Below the pieces are notes generated by a model. The model was not told where the DNA came from. It worked only from the letters and a program-made list of their open reading frames with translations, and made no database searches. Made by a program: the position numbers and the translations under genes. Below are positions 1-10,523 of a stretch of 64,000 nucleotides of DNA, piece by piece. The DNA is taken from the NCBI GenBank assembly GCA_033782935.1, contig JAWQEG010000410.1, positions 186,001 to 250,000 of the forward strand, given 5' to 3'. Origin of the DNA: Petrolisthes cinctipes (Eukaryota > Arthropoda > Malacostraca > Decapoda > Porcellanidae). Position 1 is the first letter of the stretch; every line of letters starts with the position of its first letter.

Positions 1-136
1 TGCATGCATCTTCAGTACCCGTTTATATCTCAAATTCTGGCTCAAAACGACGGAAAATTCAATACTTTTGGGTCTCAGAAGCGATCTGTACATGCCTACT
101 CAGTGCTAGAATGTTTTCAAAATATAGGCTCAAAAC
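1..136 (+). repeat. Truncated monomer at window start (subtype f)
   Basis: This is most of an f-type monomer of the 8-mer family. It has TTCAGTACCC in half A and CGACGG at the start of half B, as in the complete f copies at 2,425 and 10,348. The array therefore extends to the left of the window. Confidence 0.85.
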
Positions 137-1192
137 ATGCTAAAAATCGATATTTTAGGTGCCCAAAGTCGATATGTGCATGCATCTTCTGTACCCGTTT
201 ATATCTCAAATTCAGGCTCAAAACACCCGAAAATTCGAGATTTTTGGGTGCCAGAAGCGATCTGTACATGCCTACTCCGTGTTAGAGTATTTTCAAAATA
301 CATGCCCAAAACATGCTGAAAATTGATATTTTACATCCACATAGTCGATGTGTGCATGCATCTTCTGTACCCGATTATATCTCAAATTCAGGCTCAAAAT
401 TCCCGAAAATTCGATGTTTTTGGGCCCCAGAAGCAATCTGTACATGCCTATTCCGTGTTAGAGTATTTTCAAAATACAGGCCCAAAACATGCTGAATATC
501 GATATTTGAGGTGCCCAAAGTCAATATGTGTATGCATCTTCTGTACCCGTTTATATCCCAAATTCAGGCTCAAAACACCCGAAAATTCGATATTTTTGGG
601 TCCCAGAAGCGATCTGTACATGCCTACTCTGTGTTAGAGTATTTTCAAAATATAGGTCCAAAACATGTTAAATATCGTTATCTTGGGTGCCGAAAGTTGA
701 TATCTGCATGCATCTTCAGTACCCGTTTATATCTCAAATTCAGGCTCAAATTGACGGAAAATTAAATTTTTTGATGTCCCAGAAGCGATCTGTACATGCC
801 TACTCAGTGCTAGAATGTTTTCAAAATATAGGCTCAAAACATGCTAAAAATCGATAATTTAGGTGCTCAAAGTCGATATGTGCATGCATCTTCTGAACCC
901 GTTTATATCTCAAATTCAGACTCAAAATACCCGAAAATTCGAGATTTTTGGGTCCCAGAAGCGATCTGTACATACCTACTCTGTGTTAGAGTATTTTCAA
1001 AATATAGGCCGAAAACATGCTAAATATCGATATCTTGGGTGCCAAAAGTTGATATCTGCATGCATCTTCAGTACCCGTTTATATCTCAAATTCAGGCTCA
1101 AAAAGATGAAAAATTCAATATTTTTGGGTCCCAGAAGCGATCTGTACATGCCTACTCAGTGCTAGAATGTTTTCAAAATATACGTTTAAAAC
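137..1192 (+). repeat. Short copy of the 8-mer HOR: six monomers (a b c d e/h f)
   Basis: The monomer order matches the full 8-mer at 1,193-2,600, but g and h are missing. The fifth monomer (841-1016) begins as subtype e (GAG after the half-B start, then GGGTCCC) and ends as subtype h (CTCTGTGTTAG, then TATAGGCCGAAAAC). This is what an unequal exchange between e and h would leave, with two monomers lost. The 1,056-bp length is six times 176. Confidence 0.85.
841..1016 (+). repeat. Hybrid e/h monomer
   Basis: Half A (GATAATTTAGG, GAACCCG) and the first part of half B are e-type. The half-B end carries the h-specific CTCTGTG and GGCCGAAAAC. The switch lies between about 946 and 981, within sequence the two subtypes share. 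The next monomer is f, which follows h in complete copies. Confidence 0.8.
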
Positions 1193-2600
1193 ATGCTAAA
1201 AATCGATATTTTAGGTGCCCAAAGTCGATATGTGCATGCATCTTCTGTACCCGTTTATATCTCAAATTCAGGCTCAAAACACCCGAAAATTCGAGATTTT
1301 TGGGTGCCAGAAGCGATCTGTACATGCCTACTCCGTGTTAGAGTATTTTTAAAATACATGCCCAAAACATGCAGAAAATTGATATTTTACCTCCACATAG
1401 TCGATGTGTGCATGCATCTTCTGTACCCGATTATATCTCAAATTCAGGCTCAAAATTCCCGAAAATTCGATGTTTTTGGGCCCCAGAAGCAATCTGTACA
1501 TGCCTATTCCGTGTTAGAGTATTTTCAAAATACAGGCCCAAAACATGCTGAAAATCGATATTTGAGGTGCCCGAAGTCAATATGTGTATGCATCTTCTGT
1601 ACCCGTTTATATCCCAAATTCAGGCTCAAAACACACGAAAATTCGATATTTTTGGGTCCCAGAAGCGATCTGTACATGCCTACTCTGTGTTAGAGTATTT
1701 TCAAAATATAGGTCCAAAACCTGTTAAATATCGATATCTTGGGTGCCGAAAGTTGATATCTGCATGCATCTTCAGTACCCGTTTATATTTAAAATTCAGG
1801 CTCAAATTGACGGAAAATTCAATTTTTTGATGTCCCAGAAGCGATCTGTACATGCCTACTCAGTGCTAGAATGTTTTCAAAATATAGGCTCAAAACATGC
1901 TAAAAATCGATAATTTAGGTGCCCAAAGTCGATATGTGCATGCATCTTCTAAACCCGTTTATATCTCAAATTCAGACTCAAAACACCCGAAAATTCTAGA
2001 TTTTTGGGTCCCAGAAGCGATCTGTACATGCTTACTCCGTGTTAGAGTATTTTCAAAATTCAGGCCCAAAACATGCTGAAAATCGATATTTTAGCTCCAC
2101 ATAGTCGATATGTGCATGCATCTTCTGTACCCGTTTATATCTCAAATTCAGGCTCAAAACACCAGAAAATTCGATATTTTTGGATCAGACAAGCGATCTG
2201 TACATGCCTACTCAGTAATAGAATATTTTTAAAATATAGGCCCAAAACAAGCTAAAAATCGATATTTGAGGTGCCCAAAGTCGATATGTTCATGAATCTT
2301 ATTTACCCGTTTATATCTCAAATTCAGGCTCAAAACACCCGAAAATTCGATATTTTTGTGTCCCAGAAGCGATCTGTACATGCCTACTCTGTGTTAGAGT
2401 ATTTTCAAAATATAGGCCGAAAACATGCTAAATATCGATATCTTGGGTGCCAAAAGTTGATATCTGCATGCATCTTCAGTACCCGTTTATATCTCAAATT
2501 CAGGCTCAAAACGACGGAAAATTCAATATTTTTGGGTCCCAGAAGCGATCTGTACATGCCTACTCAGTGCTAGAATGTTTTCAAAATATTGGCTTAAAAC
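1193..2600 (+). repeat. Complete 8-monomer HOR copy (a b c d e g h f), 1,408 bp
   Basis: Subtype landmarks, in order. a: half-B GAGATTTTTGGGTGCC. b: CTCCACATAG in half A and TTCCCGAAAATTC in half B. c: ATTTGAGG and CAATATGTGTATGC. d: ATATCTTGGG, GCCGAAAG and a half B starting TTGACGG. e: GATAATTTAGG. g: GCTCCACATAG with GGATCAGACAAGCG. h: GTTCATGAATCTT. f: GCCAAAAGTTGATATC with CGACGG. The same order recurs between 6,301 and 11,195, which defines the repeat. Confidence 0.88.
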
Positions 2601-2776
2601 ATGCTAAAAATCGATATTTTTGGTGCCCAAAGTCGATGTATGCATGCATCTTCTGTACCCGATTATATCTCAAATTCAGGCTCAAAATTAACGAAAATTC
2701 GATGTTTTTGGGCCCCAGAAGCAATCTGTACATGCCTATTCCGTGTTAGAGTATTTTCAAAATACAGGCCCAAAAC
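2601..2776 (+). repeat. Hybrid a/b monomer
   Basis: The first ~30 bp (TGCCCAAAG, no CTCCACATAG) is a-type. From GTCGATGT onward (CCCGATTAT, then half B with GATGTTTTTGGGCCCC and GCAATC) it is b-type. The switch falls near 2,632-2,637, in sequence common to both. Confidence 0.82.
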
Positions 2777-3656
2777 ATGCTGAAAATCGATATTTGAGGT
2801 GCCCAAAGTCAATATGTGTATGCATCTTCTGTACCCGTTTATATCCCAAATTCAGGCTCAAAACACCCGAAAATTCGATATTTTTGGGTCCCAGAAGCGA
2901 TCTGTACATGCCTACTCTGTGTTAGTGTATTTTCAAAATATAGGTCCAAAACATGTCAAATATCGATATCTTGGGTGCCGAAAGTTGATATCTGAATGCA
3001 TCTTCAGTACCCGTTTATATCTCAAATTCAGGCTCAAATTGACGGAAAATTCAATTTTTTGATGTCCCAGAAGCGATCTGTACATGCCTACTCAGTGCTA
3101 GAATGTTTTCAAAATATAGGCTCAAAACATGCTAAAAATCGATAATTTAGGTGCCCAAAGTCGATATGTGCATGTATCTTCTGAACCCGTTTATATCTCA
3201 AATTCAGACTCAAAACACCCTAAAATTCGAGATTTTTGGGTCCCAGAAGCGATCTGTACATGTCTACTCCGTGTTAGAGTATTTTCAAAATTCAGGCCCA
3301 AAACATGCTGAAAATCGATACTTTAGTTCCACATAGTCGATATGTGCATGCATCTTCTGTACCCGTTTATATCTCAAATTCAGGCTCAAAACACCCGAAA
3401 ATCCGATATTTTTGGATCAGACAAGCGATCTGTACATGCCTACTCAGTAATAGAATATTTTTAAAATATAGGCCCAAAACAAGCTAAAAATCGATATTTT
3501 AGGTGCCCAAAGTCGATATGTTCATGAATCTTCTGTACCCGTTTATATCTCAAATTCAGGCTCAAAACACCCGAAAATTCGATATTTTTGTGTCCCAGAA
3601 GCAATATGTACATGCTTACTTCTTGTTAGAGTATTTTCACAATACAGACCCAAAAC
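2601..3656 (+). repeat. Shortened 8-mer HOR copy beginning with hybrid a/b
   Basis: The first monomer fuses subtype a to subtype b, and c d e g h follow. The array then leaves the family at 3,657. Only one monomer stands where a and b should, so one unit was lost by exchange inside the repeat. Confidence 0.85.
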
Positions 3657-5770
3657 ATGCTCAAAATCGATATTTTAGGTGCAAAGAGTCGATATGTGCA
3701 TGCATCTTCATTACCTGTTTACATATCAAATTCAGGTTTAAAACACCCGAAAATTCAATTTTTTGGGGTTCCAGAAACGATCTGTACATGCCTACTCAAT
3801 GCTAGAATGTTTCCAAAATACAGGCTTAAAACATGCTAAAAATCGATATTTTTGGTGTCCCAAGTCAATAAGTATGTTCTGTACCCGTTTATATCTCAAA
3901 TTCAAGCTCAAAACACCCGAAAATTCGATATTTTTGGGTCCCAGAAGCGATCTGAACATGCCTACTCCGTGTTAGAGTATTTTCATATTATAGGCTCAAA
4001 ACATGCTCAAAATCGATATTTTGGGTGCCAAAAGTCGATATGTACATGTAATTTCTGTACCCGATTATATCTCAAATTCAGGCTCAAAACACCCGAAAAT
4101 TCGGTATTTTTGAGTCAAAGAAGCGATCTGTACATACCTACTCAGTGCTAGAATATTTTCAAAAAAAAAAACCCAATACATGCTAACAATCGATCTTTTA
4201 GGTGCCCAATGTCAATATGTGCATGCATCTTCTGTACCCGTTTATATCTCAAATTCAGGCCCAAAACACCCGAAAATTCGATATTTTTGGGTCCAAGAAG
4301 AGATCTGTACATGCCTACTCAGTGCTAGAATGTTTGCAAAATATAGGCTCTAAACATGCTAAAATTCGATATTTTATGTTTCCCAAGTCGATATGTGCAT
4401 GGATATTCTGTACCAGTTTATATCTCAAATTTAGGCTCAAAACACCCGAAAATTCGATATTTTTGGGTCCTAGATGCAATCTGTATATGCCTACTCCGTG
4501 TTTAAGTATTTTCAAAATACATGCCCAAAACATGCTGAAAATCGATATTTTAGGTGCCTATAGTCAATATGTGCATGCATCTTCTGTACCCGTTTATATC
4601 TTAAATTCAGGCTTTAAACACCCGAAAATTCGATATCTTTGGGTCCCAGAAGCGATCTTGTATACATGCCTACTCAATGTTAGAGTACTTTAAAAATACA
4701 GGCCATAATACATGCTGAAAATCAATATTTTAGGTGCCCAAAGTCGATATGTGCATGCATCTTCTGCACCCGTTTATATCTCAAATTCAGGCTGAAAACA
4801 CCCGAAAATTAGATATTTTTGTGTCCCAGAAGCGATATGTCTATGCCTACTCCTTCTTAGAATGTTTTCAAGATACAGACCCAAAACATGCTAAAAATAG
4901 ATATATTAGGTGCAAAAAGTCGATATGTGCATGCATCTTCAGTATCCATTTATATCTCAAAATAAGGCTCAAAACACCCGAAAATTCGGTATTTTTGGGT
5001 CCCACAAGCGATCTGTACCTGCCTACTCCTTACTAGAATGTTTTTTTAAGATACAGACCCAAAACAAGCTCAAAATCAATATTTTAGGTGCAAAAAGTTG
5101 ATATGTACCTGCATCTTCAGTACCCGTTTATATCTTAAATTCAGGCTTAAAACACCCAAAAATTCAATATTTTTGGGTCCCAGAAGCGATCTGTACATGT
5201 CTACTCAGAGCTAGACTGTTTTTAAAATATAGGATTAAAACATGCTAAAAATCAACATTTTAGGTGTCCAAAGTCGATATGTGCATACATCTTTTGTACC
5301 AGTTTATATCCCAAATTCAGGCTCAAAACACCCGAAAATTCGATATTTTGGGGACCCAGAAGCGATCTGTACATGCCTACTCAGTGCTAGAATATTTTCA
5401 AAATATAGGCCCAATACATGCTAAAAATCGATATTTTAGGTGCCCAATGTCGATATGTGCATGCATGTTCTGTACCCGTTTATATCTAAAATTTAGGCTC
5501 AAAACACCCGAAAATTCGATATTTTTGGCTCCCAGAAGCGATCTGTACTTGTCTACTCCGTGTTAGAGTACTTTCAAAATACAGGCCATAAAACATACTG
5601 AAAATCGATATTTTATGTGCCCAAAGTCGATATGTGCATGCATTTTCTGTACACGTTTATATCTCAAATTCAGGCACAAAACACCCGAAAATTCGAGATT
5701 TTTGGGTACCAGACGCGATCTGTACATGCCTACTCAGTGCTAGAATGTTTCCAAAATATAGGCTCAAAAC
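3657..5770 (+). repeat. Divergent, non-HOR monomers
   Basis: About twelve monomers with private substitutions and small indels show no short-range higher-order period. Examples are the GTCAATAAGTATG deletion near 3,866, an A11 run at 4,161-4,171, and an insertion giving GATCTTGTATACATGCC at 4,654. Part of the block (3,801-4,799) is shared with 11,196-12,371. The low similarity between neighbours suggests an older or less homogenised segment. Confidence 0.8.
3801..4799 (+). repeat. Segmental duplication, copy 1 (partner 11,196-12,371)
   Basis: Shared rare landmarks include the 6-bp half-A deletion giving AATAAGTATGTTCTG, the poly-A run followed by CCCAATACATGCTAAC, GGATATTCTGTACCAG and the TATACATGCC insertion. 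The offset is 7,395 bp on the left and 7,571-7,572 bp on the right. The partner therefore holds one extra monomer. Confidence 0.85.
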
Positions 5771-6300
5771 ATGCTAAAAATCGATATTTTAGGTGCCCAA
5801 AGTCGATATGTGCATGCATCTTCTGTACCCGTTTATATCTCAAATTCAGGCTCAAAACACCCGAAAATTCGAGATTTTTTTTTGTGCCAGAAGCGATCTG
5901 TACATGCCTACTCCGTGTTAGAGTATTTTCAAAATACATGCCCAAAACATGCTGAAAATTGATATTTTACCTCCATATAGTCGATATGTGCATGCATCTT
6001 CTGTACCCGATTATATCTCAAATTCAGGCTCAAAATTCCTGAAAATTCGATGTTTTTGGGCCCCAGAAGCAATCTGTACAGGCCTATTCCGTGTTAGAGT
6101 ATTTTCAAAATACAGGCCCAAAACATGCTGAAAATCGATATTTGAGGTGCCCAAAGTCAATATGTGTATGCATCTTCTGTACCCGTTTATATCCCAAATT
6201 CAGGCTCAAAACACCCGAAAATTCGAGATTTTTGGGTGCCAGAAGCGATCTGTACATGCCTACTCTGTGTTAGAGTATTTTCAAAATATAGGCCCAAAAC
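5771..6300 (+). repeat. Three-monomer a b c patch of the 8-mer family
   Basis: Subtypes a, b and c stand in the normal order before the f monomer at 6,301. The a monomer is 178 bp because a T-run (TTTTTTTTT around 5,875-5,883) is longer here. The c monomer carries an a-like half B (GAGATTTTTGGGTGCC), which suggests a conversion patch. Confidence 0.75.
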
Positions 6301-7708
6301 ATGCTAAATATCGATATCTTGGGTGACAAAAGTTGATATCTGCATGCATCTTCAGTACCCGTTTATATCTCAAATTCAAGCTCAAAACGACGGAAAATTC
6401 AATATTTTTGGGTCCCAGAAGCGATCTGTACATGCCTACTCAGTGCTAGAATGTTTTCAAAATATAGGCTCAAAACATGCTAAAAATCGATATTTTAGGT
6501 GCCCAAAGTCGATATGTGCATGCATCTTCTGTACCCGTTTATATCTCAAATTCAGGCTCAAAATATCCGAAAATTCGAGATTTTTGGGTGCCAGAAGCGA
6601 TCTGTATATGCCAACTCCGTGTTAGAGTATTTGCAAAATACATGCCCAAAACAATCTGAAAATTGATATTTTACCACCACATAGTCGATGTGTGCATGCA
6701 TCTTCTGTACCCTATTATATCTCAAATTCAGGCTCAAAATTCCCGAAAATTCGATTTTGTTGGGCCCCAGAAGCAATCTGTACATGCCTATTCCGTGTTA
6801 GAGTATTTTCAATATACAGGACCAAAACATGCTGAAAATCGATATTTGAGGTGCCCAAAGTCAATATGTGTATGCATCTTCTGTACCCGTTTATATCCCA
6901 AATTCAGGCTCAAAACACCCGAAAAATTTGATTTTTTTGGGTCCCAGAAGCGATCTGTACATGCCTACTCTGTGTTAGAGTATTTTCAAAATATAGGTCC
7001 AAAACATGTTAAATATCGATATCTTGGGTGCCGAAAGTTGATATCTGCATGCATCTTCAGTACCCGTTTATATCTCAAATTCAGGCTCAAATTGACGGAA
7101 AATTCAATTTTTTGATGTCCCAGAAGCGATCTGTACATGCCTACTCAGTGCTAGAATGTTTTCAAAATATAGGCTCAAAACATGCTAAAAATCGATAATT
7201 TAGGTGCCCAAAGTCGATATGTGCATGCATCTTCTGAACCCGTTTATATCTCAAATTCAGACTCAAAACACCCGAAAATTCGAGATTTTTGAGTGCCAGA
7301 AGCATTTTGTACATGCCTACTCCGTGTTAGAGTATTTTCAAAATTCAGGCCCAAAACATGCTGAAAATCGATATTTTAGCTCCACATAGTCGATATGTGC
7401 ATGCATCTTCTGTACCCGTTTATATCTCAAATTCAAGCTCAAAACACCAGAAAATTCGATATTTTTGGATCAGACAAGCGATCTGTACATGCCTACTCAG
7501 TAATAGAATATTTTTAAAATATAGGCCCAAAACAAGCTAAAAATCGATATTTGAGGTGCCCAAAGTCGATATGTTCATGAATCTTCTGTACCCGTTTATA
7601 TCTCAAATTCAGGCTCAAAACACCCGAAAATTCTATTTTTTGTGTCCCAGAAGCGATCTTTACATGCCTACTCAGTGCTAGAATGTTTTCAAAATATAGG
7701 CTCAAAAC
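6301..7708 (+). repeat. 8-mer HOR copy (f a b c d e g h)
   Basis: Eight monomers in the same cyclic order as 1,193-2,600. The h monomer ends with CAGTGCTAGAATGTTTTC, the end normally seen on f. It is followed directly by a, so the junction to the next copy may be recombinant. Confidence 0.83.
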
Positions 7709-7714
7709 ATGCTA

Positions 7715-7728
7715 AAAATCGATATTTT
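7715..7728. other. Dyad 1 of the monomer (AAAAT-CGAT-ATTTT)
   Basis: Five-base arms flank a four-base CGAT centre in half A. The motif is kept in most monomers. Common changes are CG to TG in the centre, which leave the arms intact. Confidence 0.75.
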
Positions 7729-7748
7729 AGGTGCCCAAAGTCGATATG

Positions 7749-7756
7749 TGCATGCA
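7749..7756. other. Dyad 2 of the monomer (TGCATGCA palindrome)
   Basis: A perfect 8-bp palindrome in half A, present in one large class of monomers. In the other class (CAATATGTGTATGC) one C-to-T change removes it. The two classes are interspersed within most higher-order repeats. Confidence 0.8.
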
Positions 7757-7797
7757 TCTTCTGTACCCGTTTATATCTCAAATTCAGGCTCAAAACA

Positions 7798-7820
7798 CCC
7801 GAAAATTCGATATTTTTGGG
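7798..7820. other. Dyad 3 of the monomer (CCCGAAAA / TTTTTGGG)
   Basis: Eight-base arms with a 7-base TTCGATA centre in half B; 7 of 8 arm positions pair. Where the CG in the left arm has become CA, as at 36,998-37,020, the arms CCCAAAAA/TTTTTGGG pair perfectly. Confidence 0.75.
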
Positions 7821-7859
7821 TGCCAGAAGCGATCTGTACATGCCTATTCCGTGTTAGAG

Positions 7860-7872
7860 TATTTTCAAAATA
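7860..7872. other. Dyad 4 of the monomer (TATTTT-C-AAAATA)
   Basis: Six-base perfect arms around a single central base near the end of half B. The frequent variant TATTTTTAAAATA changes only the centre. Variants beginning TGTTTT or ending AAGATA weaken the arms. Confidence 0.75.
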
Positions 7873-7884
7873 CATGCCCAAAAC

Positions 7885-8060
7885 ATGCTGAAAATTGATA
7901 TTTTACCTCCACATAGTCGATGTGTGCATGCATCTTCTGTAATCGATTATATCTCAAATTTAGGCTCAAAATTCCCGAAAATTCTATGTTTTTGGATCAG
8001 ACAAGCGATCTGTACATGCCTACTCAGTAATAGAATATTTTTAAAATATAGGCCCAAAAC
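7885..8060 (+). repeat. Converted monomer b/g (also at 9,292 and 10,700)
   Basis: Half A is b-type (CCTCCACATAG, GTAATCGATTAT). Half B begins b-type (TTCCCGAAAATTC) and then turns g-type (GGATCAGACAAGCG, AGTAATAGAATATT). The next monomer is c, as after a normal b, so the monomer count is unchanged. A conversion tract of roughly 50-65 bp from g into b explains this better than a single crossover. Confidence 0.8.
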
Positions 8061-9115
8061 ATGCTGAAAATCGATATATGAGGTGCCCAAAGTCAATATG
8101 TGTATGCATCTTCTGTACCCGTTTATATCCCAAAATCAGGCTCAAAACACCCGAAAATTCAATATTTTTGGGTCCCAGAAGCGATCTGTACATGCCTACT
8201 CTGTGTTAGAGTATTTTCAAAATATAGGTCCAAAACATGTTAAATATCGATATCTTGGGTGCCGAAAGTTGATATCTGCATGCATCTTCAGTACCCGTTT
8301 ATATCTCAAATTCAGGCTCAAATTGACAGAAAATTCAATTTTTTGATGTCCCAGAAGCGATCTGTACATGCCTACTCAGTGCTAGAATGTTTTCAAAATA
8401 TAGGCTCAAAACATTCTAAAAATCGATAATTTAGGTGCCCAAAGTCGATATGTGCATGCATCTTCTGAACCCGTTTATATCTCAAATTCAGACGCAAAAC
8501 ACCCGAAAATTCGAGATTTTTGGGTCCCAGAAGCGATCTGTACATGCCTACTCCGTGTTAGAGTATTTTCAAAATTCAGGCCCAAAACATGCTGAAAATC
8601 GATATTTTAGCTCCACATAGTCGATATGTGCATGCATCTTCTGTACCCGTTTATATCTCAAATTCAAGCTCAAAACACCAGAAAATTCGATATTTTTGGA
8701 TCAGACAAGCGATCTGTACATGCCTACTCAGTAATAGAATATTTTTAAAATATAGGCCCAAAACAAGCTAAAAATCGATATTTGAGGTGCCCAAAGTCGA
8801 TATGTTCATGAATCTTCTGTACCCGTTTATATCTCAAATTCAGGCTCAAAACACCCGAAAATTCTATTTTTTGTGTCCCAGAAGCGATCTTTACATGCCT
8901 ACTCAGTGCTAGAATGTTTTCAAAATATAGGCTCAAAACATGCTAAATATCGATATCTTGGGTGCCAAAAGTTGATATCTGCATGCATCTTCAGTACCCG
9001 TTTATATCTCAAATTCAGGCTCAAAACGACGGAAAATTCAATATTTTTGGGTCCCAGAAGCGATCTGTACATGCCTACTCAGTGCTAGAATGTTTTCAAA
9101 ATATAGGCTCAAAAC

Positions 9116-10523
9116 ATGCTAAAAATCGATATTTTAGGTACCCAAAGTCGATATGTGCATGCATCTTCTGTACCCGTTTATATCTCAAATTCAGGCTCAA
9201 AACACCCGAAAATTCGAGATTTTTGGGTGCCAGAAGCGATCTGTACATGCCTACTCCGTGTTAGAGTATTTTCAAAATACATGTCCAAAACATGCTGAAA
9301 ATTGATATTTTACCTCCACATAGTCGATGTGTGCATGCATCTTCTGTAATCGATTATATCTCAAATTTAGGCTCAAAATTCCCGAAAATTCTATGTTTTT
9401 GGATCAGACAAGCGATCTGTACATGCCTACTCAGTAATAGAATATTTTTAAAATATAGGCCCAAAACATGCTGAAAATCGATATTTGAGGTGCCCAAAGT
9501 CAATATGTGTATGCATCTTCTGTACCCGTTTATATCCCAAATTCAGGCTCAAAACACCCGAAAATTCGATATTTTTGGGTCCCAGAAGCGATCTGTACAT
9601 GCCTACTCTGTGTTAGAGTATTTTCAAAATATAGGTCCAAAACATGTTAAATATCGATATCTTGGGTGCCGAAAGCTGATATCTGCATGCATCTTCAGTA
9701 CCCGTTTATATCTCAAATTCAGGCTCAAATTGACGGAAATTTCAATTTTTTGATGTCCCAGAAGCGATCTGTACATGCCTACTCAGTGCTAGAATGTTTT
9801 CAAAATATAGGCTCAAAACATGCTAAAAATCGATAATTTAGGTGCACAAAGTCGATATGTGCATGCATCTTCTGAACCCGTTTATATCTCAAATTCAGAC
9901 GCAAAACACCCGAAAATTCGAGATTTTTGGGTCCCAGAAGCGATCTGTACATGCCTACTCCGTGTTAGAGTATTTTCAAAATTCAGGCCCAAAACATGCT
10001 GAAAATCGATATTTTAGCTCCACATAGTCGATATGTGCATGCATCTTCTTTACCCGTTTATATCTCAAATTCAGGCTCAAAACACCAGAAAATTCGATAT
10101 TTTTGGATCGGACAAGCGATCTGTACATGCCTACTCAGTAATAGAATATTTTTAAAATATAGGCCCAAAACAAGCTAAAAATCGATATTTGAGGTGCCCA
10201 AAGTCGATATGTTCATGAATCTTCTGTACCCGTTTATATCTCAAATTCAGGCTCAAAACACCCGAAAATTCGATATTTTTGTGTCCCAGAAGCGATCTGT
10301 ACATGCCTACTCAGTTCTAGAATGTTTTCAAAATATAGGCTCAAAACATGCTAAATATCGATATCTTGGGTGCCAAAAGTTGATATCTGCATGCATCTTC
10401 AGTACCCGTTTATATCTCAAATTCAGGCTCAAAACGACGGAAAATTCAATATTTTTGGGTCCCAGAAGCGATCTGTACATGCCTACTCAGTGCTAGAATG
10501 TTTTCAAAATATAGGCTCAAAAC
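9116..10523 (+). repeat. 8-mer HOR copy (a b/g c d e g h f), 1,408 bp
   Basis: Near-identical to 7,709-9,115 monomer by monomer. One visible difference is in the h monomer, whose half B has GATATTTTTGTGTCCC here and the altered CTATTTTTTGTGTCCC in the previous copy. Confidence 0.87.

Larger units (their letters stand above)
7709..7796 (+). repeat. Half-monomer A (88 bp)
   Basis: First half of the reference unit. Aligned without gaps to the following 88 bases, I count 59 of 88 identical positions (67%). The shared blocks include AAAA-TCGATATTTT near the start, CGAT.TG.T.CATGC in the middle and CAGGC.CAAAAC at the end. Half A is recognised by TGCATGCATCTTCTGTACCC and by the following TTTATATCTCAAATTCAGG. 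Confidence 0.9.
7709..7884 (+). repeat. Reference 176-bp satellite monomer
   Basis: This copy is close to the majority sequence and is used to set the phase: the monomer begins at ATGCT and ends at CCCAAAAC. It holds 68 G+C in 176 bases (38.6%). Because 176 leaves remainder 2 on division by 3, a reading frame shifts in every successive copy, so the array cannot encode a simple repeated protein. About seven CG dinucleotides per monomer are recurrent, and these are the positions that vary most among copies. Confidence 0.95.
7797..7884 (+). repeat. Half-monomer B (88 bp)
   Basis: Second half, the diverged partner of half A. It is recognised by GCGATCTGTACATGCC and by a variable end. Three end types recur across the window: CCGTGTTAGAGTATTTTC, CAGTGCTAGAATGTTTTC and CCTTGCTAGAATGTTTTC. 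No unit was seen in which the A/B alternation is broken by an odd 88-bp step, so homogenisation works on the 176-bp dimer. Confidence 0.9.
7709..9115 (+). repeat. 8-mer HOR copy (a b/g c d e g h f), 1,407 bp
   Basis: Same order as the full copy, but the b monomer (7,885-8,060) carries a g-type half B. Copies at 9,116 and 10,524 share this change, so the altered version was itself amplified. Confidence 0.87.

Noticed and set aside
4161..4171. Poly-A run as a retroposon tail (also 11,732-11,743)
   Set aside because: The run sits at the expected TTTTCAAAATA site of the monomer, with satellite on both sides in phase. It is a local expansion of the existing A tract, and the second copy comes from segmental duplication.
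4315..4533. Minus-strand open frames of 60-95 codons
   Set aside because: They are reverse-strand readings of the same monomers and recur only where the repeat recurs.
7765..7780. TATA-like promoter in GTTTATATCTC of half A
   Set aside because: It is present in most monomers as part of AT-rich satellite, with no accompanying initiator or transcript evidence.
7807..7821. CENP-B-box-like match TTCGATATTTTTGGG in half B
   Set aside because: Against the core pattern TTCGNNNNANNCGGG it matches 7 of 9 fixed bases in typical monomers (TTCG and GGG agree; the A and the C of CGGG do not). The site lies in an AT-rich dyad, and I saw no copy matching fully. A scan of all monomers for a full 9 of 9 match would change this.
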